DNA from: Spisula solida
Taxonomy: Eukaryota; Mollusca; Bivalvia; Venerida; Mactridae
Assembly: GCA_947247005.1 (NCBI GenBank)
Contig: OX365945.1
Span: 17,924,501 to 17,988,500, forward strand
DNA length: 64,000 nt
Direction of reading: 5' to 3'
The notes beneath the pieces were generated by a model that searched no databases, was not told where the DNA came from, and saw only the letters and a list, made by a program, of their open reading frames with translations. How positions within the stretch are numbered: position 1 is the stretch's first letter; the number at the start of each line of letters is the position of its first letter. Of the stretch, positions 1 to 13,163 are shown in pieces. Position numbers and translations under genes: made by a program.

Positions 1-357
1 AATGAAAAACTCATTTTACTAAGTATTGACCAATAAACATTGAGTACACAAAAGCAGTATTCTTTCAGCGCATTTTGAATCAGCAATAATATTCCAAAGA
101 TAGCTTCATATTATGTGTCTTTGGATATTCACCTTAATATGTTCAGTTTCAATATACTCTGTTTTCGTGCCTACAGAATTAAGATATTTACAAGGTGTTC
201 CATTATGCACTTCACTGGATGCCTTACTGGTAGAACTAACCCACCATTATGTTGTTTGAAGTTCTAAACTTCATAATGACAATATGGACAGCCACATTGA
301 AGTCTACATATCAGTTAATGTCAAACAATCAGAATCAACAGATGTTTTCTGGTTCAG
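1..357. other. No gene seen
   Basis: A+T-rich sequence with stops in all frames and no splice-flanked coding block or clear repeat. It ends at the 39-bp minisatellite. Confidence 0.5.
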
Positions 358-715
358 CATGTTCAAACCGACATGAAGCATGTTCAAAGACATGAAACAG
401 GCCCAACCAACATGTAGCATGTTCAAAGACATGAAACAGTCCCAACCAACGTGTAGCATGTTCAAAGACATGAAACAGTCCCAACCAACGTGAAGCTTGT
501 TTAAAGACATGAAACAGACCCATCCGACATGTAACTTGTTCAAAGACATGAAACAGTCCCATCCGACATGAAACTTGTTCAAAGAGAAGAAACAGTCCCA
601 TCCGACATGAAACTTGTTCAAAGAGAAGAAACAGTCCCATCCGACATGAAACTTGTTCAAAGAGAAGAAACAGTCCCATCCGACATGAAGCATGTACAAA
701 GACATGAAACGTCCC
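358..715. repeat. Minisatellite, 39-bp unit, about 9 copies
   Basis: A head-to-tail array of a 39-bp unit containing GTTCAAAGACATGAAACAGT; successive units start, for example, at 421 and 460. Copies on the left carry CCCAACCAAC and those on the right CCCATCCGAC, so the array has diverged in blocks. Because 39 is divisible by three, reading frames stay open on both strands (the minus strand reads a 13-residue repeat such as HVGWDCFMSLNML). These frames show no other protein feature and are best treated as a by-product of the array. Confidence 0.9.
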
Positions 716-1130
716 AACAGGTTGGCACTTCTGACCAGTGTAATTATGTTATGTTTGTACAAGAAGATCTATTGATGTTATTCGTTAAGATGTTATGGAA
801 TTTTCCGAGAATAGAAATATTGAGTGTTTTCTTAGCCGGATTTTACACTCGTAAGGTGACGTTGTATCAGGCAGAGTGTTCAATTTGTTTTTATTGATGT
901 AGTGGAAACCAATATTGATTAATTCTGAGAATTATATTGTATTGAATTCCTTGGTGAGAGTTTTTGGTGATTAGTTCTATGCCTTGATCTTGCTTATTGC
1001 TATAAAACTCTATTGGGGAGTATTGCATGAAAACACCAACTTCTTTTAATATTTAATTAATATTTTTCCATACTTTATACTTGAATTGTAAATGCATGCT
1101 TGTAGTTAGGCAGAATTTGTACAAGAAATA
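716..1130. other. No gene seen
   Basis: Unique-looking A+T-rich sequence between the minisatellite and the mariner relic. No exon or repeat is recognised. Confidence 0.5.
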
Positions 1131-1132
1131 TA

Positions 1133-1734
1133 CAGGGTGATCATTAATATATGGTCACATAAATAACTTTAATAACTTTGTCAGATTTTATGATAGAGAA
1201 GTGGTTTGACCCTTGTTACAAAGCTAATGAGCCCAAATTTTGTTTTGGATATGACTAATAAATGCATCTGATATAAAGTTGACATCCATACCGTCCTTGA
1301 TACTGCCATACATTTTCAGTGATTTCAAGAAATTTGGCCACTGTATCATTTCGCTGAAGACCATACATTTACTAGGCCTCCACACTCACCAGACTTAAAT
1401 TCAATGTGGATGCCTAGAGGAAGGAATGAATACTCCAAAACTAGAAACAATGTTTGTTTGAAAACTTCAATACAGTATGAAGTTTGTAGCATCGGTGGTG
1501 TAACATGCAAGGTTTCATTTAGTTATTTTCGACATATTTTGGGGCTGGTTTTGCAGTTTTGCATAATAAAGGGAAACGTTTCGAACTTATGCTGTGAAAA
1601 AAGTATGAGAGGTTTGAAAATGATTTATGTGTAGAATAAAACTTACATATGTATGTTAATCAAAGGTATAACAATATATATTGTCTTAACAACTGACAAG
1701 TTATTTATGTTACCATATATTAATGATCACCCTG
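1133..1734. mobile_element. Degenerate mariner/Tc1-type transposon with long terminal inverted repeats
   Basis: The left end CAGGGTGATCATTAATATAT and the reverse complement of the right end agree over about 38 bp with about one mismatch. TA dinucleotides flank both ends (1131-1132 and 1735-1736), the target duplication of the Tc1/mariner superfamily. At ~600 bp the element is about half the length of an autonomous copy. It retains a piece of transposase frame at 1323-1634, so it is a deleted, inactive copy. Confidence 0.85.
1323..1634 (+). pseudogene. Transposase fragment (mariner/Tc1 type), inactive
   Basis: The frame from 1323 reads through 1371-1421 with RPPHSPDLNSMWMPRG. This matches the conserved Trp-Pro-Pro-x-Ser-Pro-Asp-Leu block before the last catalytic acid in Tc1/mariner transposases. 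The tryptophan is replaced by Arg. The position expected to hold the catalytic Glu/Asp a few residues on is occupied by Met/Trp. A stop codon precedes the fragment at 1320, no start or N-terminal DNA-binding domain is present, and the downstream residues are unrelated. It is a relic inside the inverted-repeat element and encodes no working enzyme. Confidence 0.7.
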
Positions 1735-1736
1735 TA

Positions 1737-2850
1737 CATCCCTGATGAATGCATAAATTATATCTAGCCAAAACTATTTGCCAGAAAATAAATTGTTAAA
1801 ATACCTGTTGGGTTGTCGTGTGTTCCACTACACTTCTCCTTTTGTTTGCTCATAAGAAATATACATGTACATGAGAAAAAATAAAAGCATTTAAAGTTTT
1901 GAAAAAAATGTTAAAAACATACAGGTCAATAGAGAACGTTAGTTATAAGTCCCAGCTTAAGTCACCGTCTGTTTCTACATATACATGATACAATTACTAT
2001 AAAACTCCTGGAATAGTTTGCAACTCAAATAGATCTAATAACAACAAAAAACCTTTTTACGTCTCAATAAATGTATTAGTCTCGTAGCTACCATTATATT
2101 TCTGGTTATTACTTGCGCCATGGCTACATGACTGTCTGCTGGTATAGAAACACTATCCACATATGCTAAGCTATTACTTTGTATAATATTATATGATTAT
2201 TATATTTATGTTTATAAGTATTTCGTCAGCGATATAAAACGATTTGCGATCGATTTTCATCTTTTAGAACTCATTGACAAAGATTTACTACTTATTATGC
2301 TCCCTTAAGGGCTGTAGTAAAGACTTCTTCCTGTTTTTCTGCAATCCTGGCTCAGAATTATTCATTGGTATTATTCATGGTAGAATGTCTAACATTAATA
2401 TATTCCATGGCTGCTATATAGTGCTGTAATTTTCTACCGTTGGCTATTGGTTAAAGGTTAATCATCCTATTTGCATATTTTTTCAATGAAATCGAGGAAT
2501 ATTGAAAGACTGTACATTCCCTGTCTGTTGTAGATGGACATTTCTTGTTACTTTCTTTTTATTCCTGACATATTGATTTCGCTGCTGAAAGAAATTACGC
2601 TTCGTTGACAAAAAACGGGTCCTGATTTTCTCACAATTCTCTGTTTTTGCTCAATTTCTTTCAACAGTTACTGTTTTAGTCATTATCCAAGAAACCTGAT
2701 GGAGGATTTTTTTGGGAAAAAAGTCATCTTTTTTCGAGTCAGATTAAGCCTGGTGAAACGGAGATAAACCAGAAGGAAAAGAATTCTCTGATTTGAAGCT
2801 AGAATCTGAATGGCATATTTCGCAGGCCCAGAGTTTCTTTTGACTAAATG
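1737..2850. other. No gene seen
   Basis: A+T-rich non-coding sequence. No exon, RNA gene or strong repeat recognised. Confidence 0.5.
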
Positions 2851-3180
2851 CGGAACGTTTTACTAACAGACATGCTATAATTTTCATTGCCCTTGGTGCC
2901 TTTTGCAGTACGATTTAGTAACAGACATGCCATAATTTTCAATGACCTTGGTGCTTTTTGCAGTACATTTTAGTAACAGACATGCTATAATTTTCAATGA
3001 CCTTGGTGCTTTTTGCAGTACATTTTAGTAACATACATGCTATAATTTTCTATGACCTTGGTGCTTTTTGCAGTACATTTTAGTAACAGAAATGCTATAA
3101 TTTTCAATGACCTTGGTGCTTTTTGCAGTATGTTTTAGTAACGGACATGCTATAATTTTCAATGCCCTTGGTGCCTTTAT
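2851..3180. repeat. Minisatellite, 55-bp unit, about 6 copies
   Basis: The marker GCAGTA recurs at 2905, 2960, 3015, 3070 and 3125, an exact 55-bp period. The unit contains TTTTAGTAACAGACATGCTA and ATGACCTTGGTGC. Copies are about 90% alike, and the flanking units are the most diverged. No reading frame is maintained. Confidence 0.9.
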
Positions 3181-6100
3181 TTAATATGGTTTCTAACCAT
3201 CGGAATTGCATATTTGATATTCATGATTTTAGGCACGAAATCTACCTATCTATTATAAAATATACGATGTTGAAATCAAATGGCTTTTTTCTCTCATACC
3301 TCTTGGAGATGGATAACATTAGGAATGAGGTGTTGAGAGTGATTAATATAAATAGAAAAGCTTGTCTCACAATGGACCTCAAATAAATTAGTATAAACTA
3401 AATGGCTTTCTATTTTGATATCTGAAGGTCACTATATAGCTTCAGCTGTCTTGTCGTATGTAGACATTATAATGATTAAAATAACAATAAATTCAACAAA
3501 ATGAAAAATGTATTTGCTATCAAGAAGGACTTTTAATCGATTGTCGCCACTGTGTCCATTTATTTCAAGATGACTTCAGTTTATACAATATATTTTCCTG
3601 CTGATAAAAATGATATGCAATGAAAGCTAGAATTGTATCTCTTCTGTTTATAACAATATCACTTCAGACAGTTGAGAAATGTCTAAGTAGATGTAGAGTA
3701 TTCTATGCTGTTGTCATTTAACTGTCATATAATATATAAATCTCGAAACACTCAAAACTGCTTCTTGTTGCCTTACATTTGCATGGGTTTGGAGAATTGC
3801 TGAATTAACAAATTATTTCCAAAGTTGTATGGTTGAATCTGAAATGTGGCTGATAGATTTAAATAATGACCTTGACCTTAATCAATGACCTTTAAGAATG
3901 ACCATCATATACAGGCTCTATTACGTATTTTGGTCTGACTGTGCAGTGTGCGGATAATATGTCCTAACTTTGCTTTATTCATCCCTTTTGGAGCATTTTC
4001 AATGAAGGTGTGTATGAAATCAAGGGAGTTAACTTGCTCTGAATATGATTATAATAATTTACTGTCAATAGAGTTGTAGCCTCTTAATTCTAGGAAACCT
4101 GTTATAAACTCCTTTTTGCACTAGTCTGCCTGGTCCTCCGAATGGCATACATGTAGGACTGTGTTCTGATTAAATCTCTTTTTATCACGTAACCAGTGCT
4201 GCCCCTAACAGTGCTGAAATACCAACCAGTGCTGCCTAGCAGTGCTAAAATACCGTTTGGCACTCCCAGAGTGTGCAATAAGTATATAAATAAACCTGAT
4301 GTGACTTTAGCCAGTCCATGCCTTGGTCAACCCATGAAGTCAGGACAATACCAACTCCATCAAGATATTGCGGCCATATTATGTACCGCTATAATTTGGT
4401 TGAAACCTATGCATTTTGAACGAAGGTTATTAAAAAGATAAAAGACAATGTGTCAATGTTCTTTTACCTGACCTGTAGGTATAGGAATTATAAATGATTG
4501 ATTATGGATTGATTTTTTTCTGCTACCCAACTTGTTTCTGAAATGAGTAATAATCACACTTCGGTTGTTCTTACAGCTCCTTCTAGAATCCCTTTTATTA
4601 AACCATTCAATATCGATGATTAGATGTATGTACAATTTAAAGCAGCTAACACTCCGGAGCACACCATTTGTAACTGCATTACATTTCACATGGAAATATT
4701 ACATTTCACATGGAAACATCTCACATGGAAATATTCAATTTCACATGGAAATTTTACATCTCACATGGAAATGCGCCATTTTCGATGTCTCGGCGGATTA
4801 CTAAGTTGCGAATTATAACGTTAGTATGAGAGTTAATGGTTAGAAATGTAGCAGATTTTTGTCTGGCAATGTTTTAAGATATTGAACTTGTTATTCATTA
4901 TGGAGAAGGAAAAACTGTCAAACATCAATTTCTCGAGACATGGAACGCTCTGTTTTCTCGAAATGTTTGCCAAGAACGGCTTTGAAGTAATGTTATATTT
5001 GTTGCTTTTGGAGAATTCAGAAAAACATTACACTCATTGTCAGCGAGCTGCTAGACCAACACAGAAATACTGAATAACTGAAGGACGTGTTATTGATGAA
5101 CTAAACAGCATAATTTTGAATTTATATTACATGATCTAAATTCATAAATATATATGGTGACAGTGGTTAAACAACTAAGGAAGTTCAAGGGCTCGACACT
5201 AACACTGGCCGCTAGTCCGAGACCAGAGAAAATCCAGTAGGACCAGTGAAAATTCTGGAGTACCAGTAACTGTCCTATTTACATATTGGGCGCTTTTGCC
5301 CTGTCGGACCAGTGGCCAAAATAGTAAGTGTCTAGGCCTGAGATCTAATTAATTTGCAATTTATATTAATTAAAAAAAATGTAAAACATACAGTATAGGT
5401 TTGAATCCCACTATAGGTGTAAGCGATTTAATTAAATAACCATTTAAAATAAGCTTGTAAATCATATCACCTGTACCAGATGAAAAATGTATTGACAGGA
5501 ATTCAAAATAAAATATTTTCCTATCCGTCCCAATCGATTGTGTTCATCCTGTGGCCCGAACCGGACAATTTTATTTGGCCTAAGGAGAATGAAATTTTCG
5601 AAAAGCGATTAATCTTGACCATCTATAGATTGCATGGTCAGTCTGGTCCGTCTGCTTCATTTATTTGTTGAACATGTTCTTAGTGGGGAGAAAATTGTAC
5701 CACACAATTAGATTAGATCCCGTTTCCATGTTGGTAAAATCGATGGTGAGGAAAAATAAGATTGACATCTTTTCTACGCTAAGTATGATAAATATCTTGT
5801 CACTATGTCTTAATTCTAGTCGACATTCTGTGACCCACAGAAAGTGTTGGACAAACATTGTCACACAAAGTCTTTATTAGATTTAGCATGATGGTGCTTG
5901 GTGAAAATTGTTGGAAAAATGACTGACCAGATTTTGAAGTAATGATGCAAGTCTCAGGCAAGATCGAGTATGTCTTGTTATTAAATGGTACATGAAAAGT
6001 GGAGAGTTTCAGTATGCAACAGAGGTCCTACAATTCAGGAATAATCGGGAAATCCAGATTTGCTGTACTAGAAAGAGTGGACTTTTCTGCAAAAAATAAA

Positions 6101-8747
6101 AGTTATTTGATGAAAGAATGTATAGAATTGACAAAGTTATGGTCATTTGAAATTTCAAAAACTAAAGTTTAACAATAGAACAATGTTTAAACTGAGTTTT
6201 TGGTGTAAAAGGTGTATACTAAATACTGCCCAAAACAGACTTGCGACTCATTTAAAGGATTGGAAATTATGCCTCAGTCGGACCCCTGATTCAATGATCT
6301 GTTGTTATAGTGTTAGGATGTTGCCACCATGTCTAAATTGGAGTGCTTAGAAGCGCTCATGTCTGCAACATGTAGGAAAAACAGGAGACAGACTTTGGAA
6401 CTAATTTAATGGCCCTAGAACAAACGTCAACTCAGTATGTCTTCTTGCAATTAAACGGTACATAAAAGGTAGAAAACAGGATATTAAAGAAATAGTTGTG
6501 TTGTGCGAGACATCATTAATTTGAGGAAAAAACATTATAATTGGCTCTTGACACCACTTGGCTTCCATGACGATCTGGCTTTGATGAGCGTTACTAAGTC
6601 GTTACTAAGTCACAGCAGAGACAGTCATAATACTTATACATGCTCTTTGACTATCACAAACAGAACACCCACGCGGGATTAAAGTATGCCAACAATGTTT
6701 TTATCTTTTTGGATTTATAATCGCTTGTTTTTATTCAACTATCAGTATGTATTGATGATAATGTACCCTTATATGTTATCAACAATATATGCTGATAGGG
6801 CAATAAATTCTCGTATGTACTCTTTATACCGGACTTCATGTCAAAGGATGAAACAATACTGAATTAAGTGCATATTATTGAGGGAGTTGATAGAGTAGTT
6901 TAACAGTAGTTCCTCGGATGAACAAACTTGTTTCTGACCTGAATATTTGTTCCTCTCTTGTAGATAATAGAAAAATATCATAATCATGAACGATATCCCC
7001 ATATTCGGCCATATTTAAATAAATGGCTTAATTTTGACAGTCGTGTCTAAGATAAATAGTTTTGTTGACACTTATATTTGAAATTACTGGGTGTTAACAA
7101 TGTAGATATGTATGTCATATTATGTTTTTTTGTCAGATGAATTATCTAGGGTAATGTAATGTTTGTGACAGACTCTGTGTCAGCTTGCTCATGTAACGAG
7201 GTCAGAGATTGCTATGTAAGCTAACTTGTAACTTAATTTTCTGGTAAGGGCCACACACATAAACAAAATAAAGGAAAATACTTCATACAGAGTTTGTGAA
7301 ATTTGTTAAATAATTTTCCATTTACTCAATTTGATCCATGTTTGTTCAACCCAAAGGCACAATAAGCTAATATGACACATAAGGCTTATATGACACATAA
7401 GGCAACTATGAATTAATGATGGAGGAGGGGCATTTATTTATACTTTCATTTTCAAAACTGATTTTATTCTATTTCTGGGTTCTTATTTGGTCAGCTTTCT
7501 TTCAATAAATTTGAAATAATTTCACAGTGTTGGTTGTTTTATAGAAAATGAAAATAGTAATTGTGGCATGAGCTATAGAGGTCAGGAGGGGACGTATAAT
7601 CTAGGCACATTGTATATTCTGGCCTCAACAGACGTTTCTATTCAAATTGTTTTGTGTATTTTATATTTTTTACAAGAAATGTGATCTACATCCAATGTTT
7701 ACTGTTATATGATCGGGTATATAATGTTTTACTTAAACCTGAAGGAATTTTAACACTCATATTGCGTGTGATGATTATGAATTTAATCATCGGATATTGA
7801 AAACTCGAGGAAACCATGGCCTGATTAACCAATATATTGAGAGCCTCGACCATGACAGCCTTGAGAGCCCGGCCCTTTTTCTCAATGGATAATTTTGTTT
7901 GAAGAAGCTAGTATGACTACACTGTAAAAGGCCCTACAACATATTGAAGCAAAAGCAGATGGAACAGAATAAGACTGACACACCAGGTGAAGAATGAAGA
8001 CATGGTGTCAGATAAGGTACCAAGGAGTCGGTTTTTCTACACGGTGTCGGGTGGTTTTCGCAATGATGTCTGGTCCACATCATAAATATTATATAATTAT
8101 AAAAAATAACAGACAGCAATATTTGTGTCAGGTGTGAGATGATCTGATTGTGTGTTCTTTTAATGTCATGTAATTCTAGATGGCCTTTCATCATGATCAT
8201 ACCCTATCATCAACTCTGTCAAGTAGGTATTATACAAAAAGCTAGTAATAGAATTTTCTGTGCACAGTTACTTCCCTTTCAACTCTGGTGCATATATCAC
8301 ACACTTCAAAATCCAGAACATGTCGAATTTAAGTCCTATTTGTTCTCAGTTTTGACCAGTTTTCATGAAAGACCAACTGAATAAAACGATCAGTTTTCAT
8401 GTGTTCCAAGGGTGGTCTTATTATTGAGATATTACTGTAAATTTTATGTGTTTGATCAATTGTTTGAAGATATACATTGTCAGTAAATTGGTATATTTAT
8501 ACGATTTTTTCTGGACTATGGTCCCCTTATGACGCAGTTAACATAGTTTGTTATGAAGCTATTACCTGTAGATATGACTGGTAATATTAGGGGATTTAGT
8601 TTCCATTCAAATATCGGTTATAAATTACTGATAAATACTCCCACTGATTGAAGTTTATAACTTATCAGGATTTGAGTTCATATACCATGTATTTATTATT
8701 TCGAATTGAGGTAAAACACTGGATTGGACATTATGTAGTGGCTTGGG
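3181..8747. other. Long stretch without recognisable genes
   Basis: Only short open frames occur here, none flanked by convincing splice sites or matching a family I know. Local features are a short array at 4681-4776 and a doubled ATATGACACATAAGGC near 7371-7402. This may be intergenic, or an intron of the papilin-like gene if its 5' exons lie left of the window. Confidence 0.5.
4681..4776. repeat. Short tandem repeat around TTTCACATGGAAAT
   Basis: Five imperfect copies of (TTT/ATC)TCACATGGAAAT lie close together. This keeps short frames open but codes for nothing recognisable. Confidence 0.7.
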
Positions 8748-9160
8748 AGCGGTGGCCTAGAGGTAGTGGGCACACTTCGGGATCCAGTTTCGATCCCCGT
8801 GTGCGCCACTGCTTAATTTCTCTGAGCAAGAATAACCCACATGCTCCACTTGACTAAGGTGTGGATTGGTACCTGTGGGGGCGGTGTCTGCTCATGTTTG
8901 ATATTCCTGGGTGCCGCAGTCGATGTTGGACAATACCATAATGATGGTTTAATACAGAACACTCTGATAAACATAGACGACATCAGCCGAGTATCCATCT
9001 GTCATCAGGTTTTTGGCACCTTAACTTGGAACACCATCTTGATGGTGCGTCAAACAGTGATAATCATCCACTGCTCCGTCTACCCTGGCTTCAGTGTGTG
9101 TTCCACCTCGTCTAAGCCAGAGCCAACTATGACTAAACCAAAACACCTAGTCGACTGATA
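8748..9160 (+). mobile_element. tRNA-derived SINE
   Basis: The left end GGAGCGGTGGCCTAGAGGTA contains an A-box-like TGGCCTAGAGG. About 40 bases on, GTTTCGATCCC resembles the RNA polymerase III B box. A tRNA-unrelated body follows. The reading frame across 8841-9158 is accidental. The head does not fold into a complete cloverleaf, so this is a retroposed copy and not a tRNA gene. The right end is uncertain. Confidence 0.65.
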
Positions 9161-9527
9161 TCCTTTTACACACTTTAATAGTAATTGAAGTTCTTGAGCC
9201 TCTTTGACAATTTTTTGTTTGACATTATTTTTCTGTGTAATTCAATGGTCAGATTTCTAGTAGACTGTAACCAAGTCAAGTAATGCATATTATTTTCACT
9301 GAGTTATTGCCCTTTGATTGTTCTATATTAAATTTTCTCTGTAATGATTAGTTGGAATTCAAAGAAACAATCAACACTCTGAAGCTAATTGCATCCGGGG
9401 CCGAGTCTAGGGGTATTCGGGGATATATATTCTTCACATTCAGTATTGGCTCGAATGTTTGGATGATCAGCAGTATTATAATGAATACATGTTAATTGGT
9501 GACACAGATGTTTGGAAACTAAATATA

Positions 9528-9625
9528 TGTAGGTTAAACAGGGTAATAATTAGAAATAAATGTAGGTTAAACATGGTAATAATTAAAAATATATGTAGGT
9601 TAAACATGGTAATAATTAGTCTGTA
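9528..9625. repeat. Tandem repeat, 33-bp unit, 3 copies
   Basis: GTAGGTTAAACA recurs at 9529, 9562 and 9595. Copies differ by one to three bases. Confidence 0.85.
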
Positions 9626-10164
9626 TTTTACTTTCAATAGTTCACGTTCACCTTTTTCTGTTTATACAGTATAAATATTTTACCCACATAAAAAATACAT
9701 TATTTATATACAGTTGATAATATCCCTGAAAATCCATAAATTGTCTTAATTGATGATAAGATGTCACCATTTATATTATCATACATAGATAACAAGCTAA
9801 CTATCAACTGGATTCGGTCACTGATCAAACGATCTTGCCTATTCTTAGGGGTTACAAAGGTGATTTATTACTTTGAATCATTTATAAGCAATTAAAGGGG
9901 TCAGAACATTAGTTGGTAGATATAGATAGAGGTTGACAATACAACAAGATATACCTAGTGAACGTGCAAGTTACCATCAAAATATTCATGTAAATATAAA
10001 TGATATAAAAATTATCCAAGTCCATAATAATTAAGCCTTCATGTGAAACTATTTTTCCCCAAACATGTTCATATCTTTTGTGTTGTAAGATTAATATGGG
10101 TACAAAAACCTGTGCCAATAACACATCAACACATTTTAAGTCATGAACTATAAACACTCCAATT

Positions 10165-10530
10165 TACAGGAGTTACTCCCCTTCTTTCATCACAAGTTTA
10201 ACAGAGTTACTCCCCTTCTTTCATCACAAGTTTAACAGAGTTACTCCCCTTCTTTCATCACAAGTTTAACAGAGTTACTCCCCTTCTTTCATCACAAGTT
10301 TAACAGAGTTACTCCCCTCCTTACATCACAAGTTTAACAGAGTTACTCCCCTTCTTTCATCACAAGTTTAACAGAGTAACTCCCCTTCTTTCATCACAAG
10401 TTTAACAGAGTTACTCCCCTTCTTACATCACAAGTTTAACAGAGTTACTCCCCTTCTTACATCACAAGTTTAACAGAGTTACTCCCCTTCTTACATCACA
10501 AGTTTTACAGAGTTACTCCCCTTCTTGCAT
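10165..10530. repeat. Minisatellite, 34-bp unit, about 11 copies
   Basis: Near-identical units containing AGAGTTACTCCCCTTCTT and TCACAAGTTTAAC repeat every 34 bp (for example at 10201 and 10235). The whole unit repeats with no variable spacer, so it is not a CRISPR array. The high identity suggests recent expansion. Confidence 0.95.
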
Positions 10531-10984
10531 CACCATTTAAGTGTTTTGTATAATAAATGGTATGTGATATGGTTCGCTTCGCTTACTTGACTCATCAAAT
10601 AATATACACACTGATAAACTCAAAAGTGCTGACAGTACAACAATTTGGAGGGGCAAAATGCTGATGATGCAGAAAGTCTGGGCAGCTATAAATAGAATAA
10701 ATTCCTGTAAAAGAACCAAATAAAACATACTGGTAAATACATGTTCTTCATTAATTAATTAAAAGTGTAACATGTTGTCACCATTTGTACAACACCTACA
10801 TGGCATGTGAATGATTGCAACATTCTTTGACACTTTCCCGGTCATATTTGTCAGTTTTCCATTTTCATTAAATTAATTTCGGTGGAAATTTAATTTCCTT
10901 CTCTGGCAATGTAGAATGCTTAAAATGGTAGATGATGAAATCAATAGCAAAGTGTATGTGTTTTGGTGACCGGACCATGACCAA

Positions 10985-11130
10985 GTATGTGACTTGTTCC
11001 TGGCCACAAGTATCATGCAAATATGTGACTTGTGCTCAGATTAATTGGTGGCCCAGCATCATGTCAGTTTGTGACTTGTGCTCGGATTTATTGGTGGCCC
11101 AGTATCATGCCAATATGTGACTTTAGCTTG
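10985..11130. repeat. Imperfect tandem repeat, about 46-bp unit
   Basis: GTGACTT recurs at 10989, 11025, 11071 and 11117 together with GGTGGCCCAG(C/T)ATCATG. The last intervals are 46 bp and the first is 36 bp. Confidence 0.7.
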
Positions 11131-11331
11131 GCCTTATTGGAATGAAGCTGTTGCTAAAATTTCTATTATACAAGGAATGTGAGTTATAGCAAGTCTTTGA
11201 CATAAATATGGTATGCTGGTTTTAGATAAATTATTTGATGTAATCCTAAACTTGTTGTGTGGTCTAATAAATCTGTCACCATTCTGGCGGCCATATTGAC
11301 ATGTATAGTATAGATAATTTAAGAGCATATA

Positions 11332-11837
11332 CAATGGGGATAACGTATAGAACGGAAGTGATACCCCTGACGGGTTTTCGAGTGTAAATTTCGTCGCTTC
11401 GGTAAGTAAATCTTGATTTTTCTTTGTTTTGTAAGACGCTTTAAATGAAATCACCTAGCCCACCGTACCCGGCCCTATGGATACTTGCAGACCCAAGCCC
11501 ATTTTCCCTTCAAATACCTGTGATTAAGGAGAACATTCGATTCTAGTGCGGTTTTGGTTACTGCACCCCTGACGACCCGTCTACATTTTTTCCAATTTCT
11601 GCCGATTTGCATGGTGTGTTGCTGTTTTATGGGGCCAACTTCATTGTTTACCTTATTCTATGTATGTATTTTGCAAAATGAGTTCGATGCAGTCAGGTTA
11701 TGAGGCAGAATAGACGAAAGAACCACTATGATACCCCTGACGGTTGCTGTCCCTCATTGATACCCCTGACGCCTCAAAATACTATAATGTTGTAATACGA
11801 GACGGTCGGCTCTGTACATGTTCAACCACTAAAAAAT
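11332..11837 (+). repeat. Left inverted arm of the 3.5-kb element
   Basis: Runs from CAATGGGGATAACG to AACCACTAAAAAAT and pairs with 14351-14857 over its whole length. Short open frames inside it appear mirrored in the other arm and are not taken as genes. Confidence 0.9.
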
Positions 11838-12646
11838 AGTTCTGGCACTTCTCTACCAATGTAGAACAAACCGTTAAAAGAAGTTCCTACGCATTGTTTT
11901 ATTGATAAAATAGACGTTATAATATAATCAGACACAGGCAAAACAAAGACTGGCAATATAAAATATCAACAGAAATCGAAAGCGACCCATTTTGATTGGC
12001 TATGGGGTTTGAAGAAGTATAAACTGAATTTATTTTTTAATGTTAACATTATTTTTGAAAGCCGATTTACTATTTAGAACTATAAGTACGCAAGGAACTA
12101 GTTTACGGATTTATTTATATTTTCTTCTATACTTAAGTAAGGACTAAGGTAGTGAGCTACTGCCAGGAGTTTGGTGGTATTCTACACATGTACATTACGT
12201 TCACAACTACACCGGTTTATAGCAAACACAGCGTTGATCGTTCAAATCAAACGCACATGTAAATAAGCATACTTCAGACATAGAAAGGTATGTCAATTTA
12301 AAGAGTTTGTTGACATGCATCGATACCTGCAACGTCTGAATTGCTTGTTTCTGGATCGATGGCTATTGAGTGAACTGTCACAAGTTTCCGCGACCCGGAA
12401 ATGATACCGAGTAGTGCCTGCTAGTTTCCGCTTATATAATTACACGAACGATAAGCAAACATTAAATAATGTTATTAACTTGTGTAATTCACTTGAACAT
12501 GCATAACAAAACATCCCTGCGTTCAAGGAATGTTACCTGCAAACATGTTAAAAAAGAGGGTTTTGTCGTTACAATCCTTGGTTGTACGCTTCGTTTGCGA
12601 CAAACGCATTGAAAGTATAAATCTCCGTTTTTTCCAATCTCGACCA

Positions 12647-12711
12647 CCCTGCGTTCAACGAAGAATAACGTGTCGAAACGAGCGTCACGTAATTCTTCGT
12701 TGAACGCAGGG
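12647..12711. repeat. 65-bp hairpin insert in the foldback arm
   Basis: CCCTGCGTTCAACGAAGAAT at the left pairs with ATTCTTCGTTGAACGCAGGG at the right around a ~25-base loop. The equivalent place in the opposite arm lacks it. It uses the same CCCTGCGTTCAA end motif as the host element. Confidence 0.7.
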
Positions 12712-13163
12712 CATTTCGATATATGTACGGATGCATGGGTTGCATTATTGCCATTGTTTTGTTTGCCTCTGTCCGCCATTTTGTTAAAATTTAACAATTT
12801 AGGTATACCACCTCCGGATATGGTTAGCCAAACTTCGCTCACGTGACGAACAGGTTTTTTTAACATAACGTTCAATGAATAACAGCCCTGCGTTCAAGGA
12901 AAAAATAAAGTGACGCACGTTTTTACCTGGTACGTACCTGTTATTCGTTGAACAATAACCATATCCTGAGGTGGTGTGCGTGTATTGGTGTAATTAAACA
13001 AAATGGCGGACAGAGGCAAACAAAAGAATATGAATAGCAAAACCCGTGCATGCGTACATATTTCAAAACTGAGAACGAAAAAAACGGGGACTTATACTTT
13101 CAAATTGTTTGCCGCAAACGAAGCGTACAGCGAATGATTATGTGTATGTGTATATGTAATTAT

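Noticed and set aside
304..762. 152-residue frame on the minus strand with 13-residue repeats
   Set aside because: It is the translation of a 39-bp minisatellite; open frames also exist on the other strand and there is no domain or splice context.
8841..9158. 105-residue frame on the plus strand
   Set aside because: It lies inside a tRNA-derived SINE and resembles no protein family.
10165..10530. Possible CRISPR array
   Set aside because: The full 34-bp unit repeats without variable spacers, and the genome is eukaryotic.
12489..12875. 128-residue frame on the minus strand
   Set aside because: Lies within the foldback palindrome; openness follows from the repeat structure and no family is recognised.
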